Assembly: GCF_929443795.1 (NCBI RefSeq)
Contig: NC_064881.1
Coordinates: 12,841,040-12,905,039, forward strand
From: Astur gentilis
Taxonomy: Eukaryota > Chordata > Aves > Accipitriformes > Accipitridae
Length of the DNA: 64,000 nt
Direction of reading: 5' to 3'
Shown: piece by piece, positions 57,601-64,000 of the stretch
Layout of the letters: every line of letters begins with the position of its first letter
Position numbering within the stretch: position 1 is the first letter of the stretch
Position numbers and translations under genes: made by a program
Notes under the pieces: generated by a model
Database searches by the model: none
What the model saw: the letters and a program-made list of their open reading frames with translations, nothing else
What the model was told of the DNA's origin: nothing

Positions 57601-60600
57601 CCAGCACTGACAGAGTCCAACAGCTGGTAGGGCCACAACCTTTGCCTAAGGATTGGCAAAAATGGGGAGTTTCCTGGGTTTCTCTTTGCTTGTGGAAACA
57701 AGATAAACATTATCGCCCAACACACACTTTGCTCCTGACAAGAACTGAAAAGCTCAGTGTAGTTCAATGGATGACACTTTTGCCCTCCTCATTGACCTTG
57801 GCTTTTGCAGCCAGCGCCTTACATATGGCACGGGGGTGGTGCTGACCCACAGGGTCTTCTAGAAGGGACCCCAGAGGCCAGAGAAAGGGGCCTGCACCTC
57901 CTTTGAGTGGTTCTGAACGTGCACACCTCCAGGGCAGGGAATCAGACCTGGGGTCCCCAGGCCCTTAGCCTAAGATAATGTTAAGAAATGCTTTGCAAGC
58001 TGTGACTACCAAATGTGCCCCTCCTACCCTAAATTAGTTATTCTTTCTGGGAACAGCATTCAGCCCTAAATTGAATAGATATCCACTAAAGAAAAAAAAT
58101 GTGCCACTGATGACTGGAAGCTATCTTTCAAAGTGTTTAGGCAGCAGGCTTAGACATAACAGCAATAAGCCTTTTCCAAAGGGAAAGCTCTTAACTAAAA
58201 CCCGGTTAAAGACAGACACTTCCTAGGGTCTGTCCTTGGTCTTCCTTTTTGACCTACAAGAAAATGTAAAGTTTCAAATTTCTGGACGTCTGGACATGCT
58301 GTAATTTGCTACAGTTCATACAGCTACTCTTGCAGGATACCAAAGCCCTGTCTTAAGCAACCAAGTCAACTCCCATTGTGCTCACCTTCTGCATTGACAG
58401 GAGCTGCGTTAGACCCATCTGATAAAGGTGTTAGATATAACAGGACTGTATATTATCAGTATAGATTTGCATAAACAGCTGGAAATTCAGAAACTTGTGC
58501 TTAGGTGTTTTTGAAAGTTTTCATCGTACTGAGGAGAACCTTGATGTAATGATATAATTTAAATGGTAAAAATGGAAACTGTTGCTAGAGAGCAAGCACT
58601 TTATTCTAATTTTATATTTTCAGCTCTATTGCAGAATCTTTGTGAATTTTAATTTTCACAGTCTGAGTTTTCTGATAGTTTTCAGGTCTTCATCATCCAC
58701 CTTCAAGTGTATAGTCTTTTTCGTCACAGAGCAAAAAGGTTTCTGCCTGGTTTTTTCAGCATTTTCTTAAATCCCCATGTGCACATGCCAAACACTGAGG
58801 CATAATTATATAATCTCTAAAGTATTTTAATCTCCTTACAATTTAATTAAAAATATTTGCTGTGGATTTGTTCGGTGATAATGGAACATAGGGCTTTGCA
58901 TTCATTTCACGATTTAATTGAAATCAAGTTCTGTCAAAACAAGAAATGATGTTACCTAATAGATTCTGGGCACAGATTAGATGATCTGAGTGGGCCTGTT
59001 TCCTTAACAGTTCTTCTGTTTTCTCAAGAAATTGCAAATCCCACTGGTAATTCTTCAGATTTTCCCTCAATGTTCTTGCCGTATATGAGCACAGACAGGC
59101 AGATTGTATGCCACTTCACAGCTTCATTTCTTGGAGTAAAGCTGTTTGTTTTGCATCCAGATAGCAACTATCCCCATAGTGAGCAGCTCACAATCCACAG
59201 AAATATGCTTCTATGTCTTAGTCTTTCCCCATTTTTCTGAATCTCTTTTATATCTAGTGTAACGTAGTCACAGTCTGTCCATTATGGGTCTTTTAAATTA
59301 CCAATATTCTTCAGCTCTTTCTCAGTCGGTGAACAACACTTCTTCAAAAAGACTGGGTAAAGTTAGTATCTTCCCTTGTTAAAATATAACATAAGTGGAC
59401 TGGGTTGCATTTCGGGTCACTGAAGTTACCTATCTGCACAGTCTTTGATTAAGGGAAACCCTTATGTTAGATGGCTGGACCCCCATTTGCAGGTCTCACG
59501 GTACATCCCTCCTTCCACTGGCAGGAGAAGCAATTTAAGCAGCTCTAACTCTCTCCTCTTGTCTGTCCTGCAACAGTCCCCTTGTTTGTCCTGAAAAGCC
59601 CAGACAAGGCTGGGTTGTGCTCCCCTTGGGATGACTGACTGTCCATTCTACCTGAGAAACTCCTGCCAATGTCCTTGTCGACAACAAAAAGAAAATGTTT
59701 TCATAAGTCAGTAACATGTAAATGTTCTTCAAAAGCTGGTGTTTTTCTGGCAGTGAGTAACACCTTGCTGGGTATTTCCCCTTGCTTCCAGGGGGCTACT
59801 TGCAGGGTGGGATTTAAGTCAGTGTGACTGGCAGCCAGGCAAAATAAGGACGAGTATTGTGTACCAGACAAGTAGATACATCCAATGTTTTAAATGTCAC
59901 CTTCATTTCATTTCAAAATTTTCTTTGACTATCAGCTGAGGATGAATGACTTCATCCTAATTTTCCCCCAGGCAAGCTCCTCTCATCTGCTTTGAAGCCC
60001 CTAATTGTCCCATCCAATATGGTGGAAGAAGCCACATCATCAGAACCACGGTAGTAATTGAAAATCCTTGATAAAGGTCTTAATCTGGCAGCCCTTTCTT
60101 TTGTTAAGTCCTCCAGCAACGTTCATGAAATTGCTTTTCTACATGTCGCATCAACTAGTCTTGTGGTTCAGTTAGCTCAATCATGTGGAAAGTCTTTATA
60201 TACCAGGGAAAGTACACAGTTTATCAGAAAGTCTTTTAGATGAACTGACGTCTGCTGAAATAGCCATTGAACTACAAAAGCCTGTTTATATACTCCGCTG
60301 TATGTGAAGATAAACCTTTAGTTCTGTGTCGCAAATGGTAGGAAGGAGTAAGAAACCATGCAATGTATAGTGAATAGTATTTTGTTAATCTTTTGCAGGA
60401 AAAAAGTGTAAAATAGCCTGCAGAAATAACAGTAAATTGATCTAGGAACTCTGGATGTTAAATCAAAAAATGGCTTATGGCAGCATGAAAAACCTGATCA
60501 CCTAACCAGTTTTATCGCCTACAGTGTGGGTGTAAGAATCAATGGGAACATTTTCCCGGTCTTGCCTAGTGTATTGGTACAAATCAGTCTGAGCAGGTCT

Positions 60601-62372
60601 TTGGCTTTGTAAATGCAGGCAGCTGTCAGTCTTCAGTGGGGGAGTTGTGCTTCATAACAGTATATGAATGTGGGAAGTAAATCTGTCACCTGTCAGTCTG
60701 TCTGAAATGTGCATAAGGTTCCTCACTTAGCCAAAGATCGTTAATTGCACACAGTGACAATGTGTGGTATTTAAAAGAAATGTTAAGCAGGTATTCATGG
60801 GAAAGTTAAGCAGAGAGTGTATTTTGCTCCTTAAAGAAGAATGAAAGATGATGGTGGAACCAATCTATGGAATAAAGCATGCCAGCTGTTTCCTTGACAA
60901 GCAAAATTACTCAGATCTTGGTGGAAAGCATTTCAACATTGCAGGGCAGCAAGAATTTTCTTTGGCAGCTCAGTGTGAGACGCATCACAAATGAATATTA
61001 GCAATAATTATCAGTTTTACGTTCTGTTAAGCAAAACTCCACTTTTTGTTCTCATTTCCTTTTCACATTTATACATGCTCATTTTACAAAATGATAGATT
61101 TTCTTGGAAAATATTGGATTCCAGGATGAATGTCTAAAGAATTACCTGACATTCCTGTGAAAAAAAAGTAAAATCAGTTAAAATATTCAATATCCAGTCA
61201 CGAGATGGACAGGTGGTCACAATCCTTTTACTGTTGAATTTTCTGCAAATCACCTGGATTCAGACCTGGTTGGATTTTTAGCTGGGTTCCATGCAAAAAG
61301 AGTGCATGGTGCATGTCATGACGCTGGCAGACTGTTTCCTACTGTGTTCCTTTTCCATCTGGCATTTGATCAGCTAAATTCCCTGGGGACACCACATTTT
61401 GTGCTCTGGAAGATTCTGCCCTGCCTGGTGTACTGGTTTGTAACTGACACCTACTGAAGCAGCATGGATACTCTTCTTTCAATTTATCCAGCATTTCCTC
61501 TATATTGCCTTGCCTGTTTTTCCAGAACAGAACATTTGCATTAATTTGTATCCGTTTATACTGATTTATTAGTCATGTGTGTTATCCTGCCATATCCTGC
61601 TACACCAATTAGATCTTTGTTCTGGGTAAAACCTTACAACCACCCCCCACACCCCCTCCGCCTTATTCCCCATGTTTTCTGTAGACTGACACACTTCCTT
61701 CTTCTCCATCCTTCAACCCTCTTCTGAGCAAACCTGTCTCCCAGTCTCAGATTCCTTCTCCAACTTAAGCTGTTCTTACACATACCCAGTGGCCTCTTGT
61801 CCTTTTCCCATGACTCTTGTTTAAAGCCCTCCTCACTAGCTTAGTGAGATGGTGTCCATCCTTAACCAGCCTCTCATGAACATCTTCCCACGTTTGAAGA
61901 AGTAAAGCTTCCTGAGAGGGGAAACCCACATCCACCTCTTCTGGTGAGACTGACGAGTATATCAGCTTGCAGCAGAGTGAGCAGTGTCTGGCGTGCTCAG
62001 CTGGCTGGTCGAATCTTGGCCACCTCAGCACATCCACCCTCCCATTTAGCAACTTGGGAGGCAGGACATGAGGTGTGATTCAGATCCAGCCCCCAGACGG
62101 AAATTTCACTTGCCTCGGGATGGAAGCACTCACCAGCACCACTACCAGCACCACCTGTTTTGGGAGGGGAGGATGTGGGATGTGCCACTTCTCCTATTCC
62201 ACCACAGGGGTTGCCCCAAGACAGAATTCTTTACCAGTTAAGTAGTTCTTTCTGAAGGAGAAATGTTAATGTCTTTCTATCCGAGGTCAGAGGCCAAATG
62301 TTCCTTGAGGAATAACCAGCTCCTGTTTTGCTGGTACTACTCCATGCCCTGGTAGATGACAAGCTTATTTTG
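54671..62372. other. Gene-free region
   Basis: AT-rich apart from GC-richer patches at 57420-57960 and 61760-62200. The second patch holds a 95-codon minus frame (61765-62052) with DGHHLTKLVRRALNKSHGK. The run DG-HL...LVRRALN recalls the end of the esterase domain in CR1 ORF1, but the remainder does not match. No host gene seen. Confidence 0.5.
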
Positions 62373-62536
62373 ATTCCTTTTAAATAAAAAAAAAGAGATT
62401 AAGTAGTCCTGTTTCTGGCTAAGTACTTCCAATGTGGTGCATTTGCCACGGGCAATTCCTTTTAAATAAAAAAAAGATATTAAGTCGTCCTGTTTCTGGG
62501 TAAGTACTTCCAATGTGGTGCATTTGCCATGGACAA
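62373..62536. repeat. 82-bp tandem duplication, two copies
   Basis: Copy one is 62373-62454 and copy two 62455-62536. Both run from ATTCCTTTTAAATAAAAA through a GTCCTGTTTCTGG block and AAGTACTTCCAATGTGGTGC to GCATTTGCCA. They differ by a few substitutions and the length of the A run. This looks like a simple local duplication of non-coding sequence, old enough to have diverged a little. Confidence 0.92.
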
Positions 62537-64000
62537 TTTGCTAAAGCCTGTAGAACTTTGCCATCATTGTAAAGACAAACAGATGGGAATAAGATTGATA
62601 CCAAAATTACAAGCTCAATCATGTACCTTCTTGCGGAGAGTACATTGATTAGTTGCAGAGCAAAAATGTAAGAAATGGCCCAAAATCTAATTTTATAAAT
62701 TTTCCATCATTTTAAGCTTGGGTATGGCTTAGCTTCATTTACAGCTAGCATATCTACACTGATCTGAACAGATATTTTTCATCCAGTTGCCAAAATTTGT
62801 TGATTTGCTTATTTGAGTCTCTGTTTCTGGCTAAATCGGCTGTATCTAACCCTAAAAAATGCTATTGTCATTTTGTCATTCAGCCAGTTCAGAGAGGTGA
62901 AACTGTTGGGACAACGCTTTCTATCATTTTCCTCCTAGAGATTGAAAGTGGAGCGCTTAAATCAGTGCTTCCAAGTAGCTATTTACTTTCATGAACATCA
63001 GATTTTTCTCCACTAACTGCTGCATGAAGTATGCTTCAACGAAGTCAGTATGTCTCTTCATTAAAGATTATCTCTGTATCATTTCCATATAGTTCAAAGA
63101 ACTGAAATATCATCACAGGCTTCATAGTAAAGATTTATTCCAGGTAGGGACTCAGCCGTCAGCAATACTTTTTGAATTCAGCTTATTTGCGGCTTGCCCT
63201 AGTGCTCAGGGATACAAAACTGTGCACTCCCAGGAATGGCTCGGGATGCCCACAGATGGAGAGCAGCTATCTTCCTGCTCCTCCCTTGACTGCAGAAGGG
63301 AATGAAGGAGGGAGATGTTGCTGTTCTATTATCACCTGGCATAACTGATAGAGTCTTATGTATAAAATGTGAAGCCAATGGCTTTCAGTTCATTTCCCTG
63401 GAAAGATATCAGAGACATGACTTTTTTATCCTGCTCCTCAAGTTCATGGCCAGTGATGGCAGCGATGGTATTTTCATCCTTTATAAACTGTTCTGAGGCC
63501 AAATGGTGGAACCTCCTCCCTAAGAACTAGTTGTCATTATACAGCAAGCAAGTGAAATTTTATGGTTTTATGCATTATTTGCTGAAACAGAATAGACAAG
63601 TGGTTTTTTCCCCTGTATTATTTATATAATATTAATATGGAATATGATTTTAAGACATGACCTGCAAAATCAGGGACAGAGTACACTATGCTTGCAAATG
63701 ACTTTCAATGACTGCCACAAAAATAATAGCCAGCTGCGATTCACTGCTTGTATTCAGGTAGTTGAAACTGCCAGAGTGCTTCTGACTAGGGTTCAGGGGC
63801 TGTTGCCAAACTAGAAGGGGAACTTAGAAATGTTTGGTTATAGTAAGCCAGAAAGGGCTATTAGTTCTCCAGTTTTTATAGGTATTGAGTGGTCAGTATG
63901 CAAGCATAGGGAAGACCTCCTCCCACACCACACCTCTGGTAGATCCTACAAAGCTCTCACAGTAGGGTAAGAAGCATTATTGACGACACCACAAGAAATT
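62537..64000. other. AT-rich gene-free end of window
   Basis: Short chance frames only, and no repeat or gene recognised. Confidence 0.5.

Noticed and set aside
1..64000. CRISPR arrays, prokaryotic operons, rRNA or tRNA genes
   Set aside because: No spaced identical repeats, ribosome-binding patterns or tRNA cloverleaf-like sequences noticed. The window is vertebrate nuclear DNA.

Overview
The window looks like nuclear DNA of a bird. The one protein-coding gene I can identify is proenkephalin (PENK). The repeats are CR1 LINEs, one with the octamer tail typical of bird CR1, and LTR elements of avian type. Species cannot be read from the sequence. The coding product is 267 residues, the same length as the human precursor.

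Positions 2820-7800 hold PENK on the minus strand. The large last exon (3135-3800) carries all seven enkephalin copies. A 2.9 kb intron separates it from the exon with the start codon and signal peptide (6730-6871). A further intron in the 5' untranslated region and a non-coding first exon follow. The promoter has a TATA-like box at 7705-7711, a conserved TGCGTCA cAMP-response element at 7765-7771 and a nearby CCAAT box. The promoter, first exon and signal-peptide exon lie in one CpG island (about 6140-8300) rich in C tracts, a 23-bp minisatellite, CGG triplets and a TG repeat.

From about 8.3 kb to 64 kb, upstream of PENK, I find no host gene. The landmarks are transposable elements:
- a 1065-bp solo LTR with a perfect 6-bp target duplication (16198-17262), and a partial relative just before it (15644-15870);
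- two old CR1 stretches (about 24640-25060 and 26316-27040);
- an internally deleted endogenous retrovirus (27243-31324) with a full 5' LTR, primer-binding site, broken gag/protease/reverse transcriptase and an 84-bp stub of the 3' LTR, between 5-bp target repeats;
- an inverted truncated copy of that LTR (49162-49618);
- a probable further LTR (about 43090-43970, minus);
- a younger CR1 3' end (50164-50762);
- an 82-bp tandem duplication (62373-62536).
The rest is AT-rich sequence with only short open frames. It may contain distal regulatory DNA for PENK, but nothing in a single sequence proves this.

I did not find an undescribed biological system. The points most worth checking are the peptide variants in this PENK, the repeat-packed promoter, and the structure of the deleted retrovirus, including an intact small hydrophobic frame in its leader.
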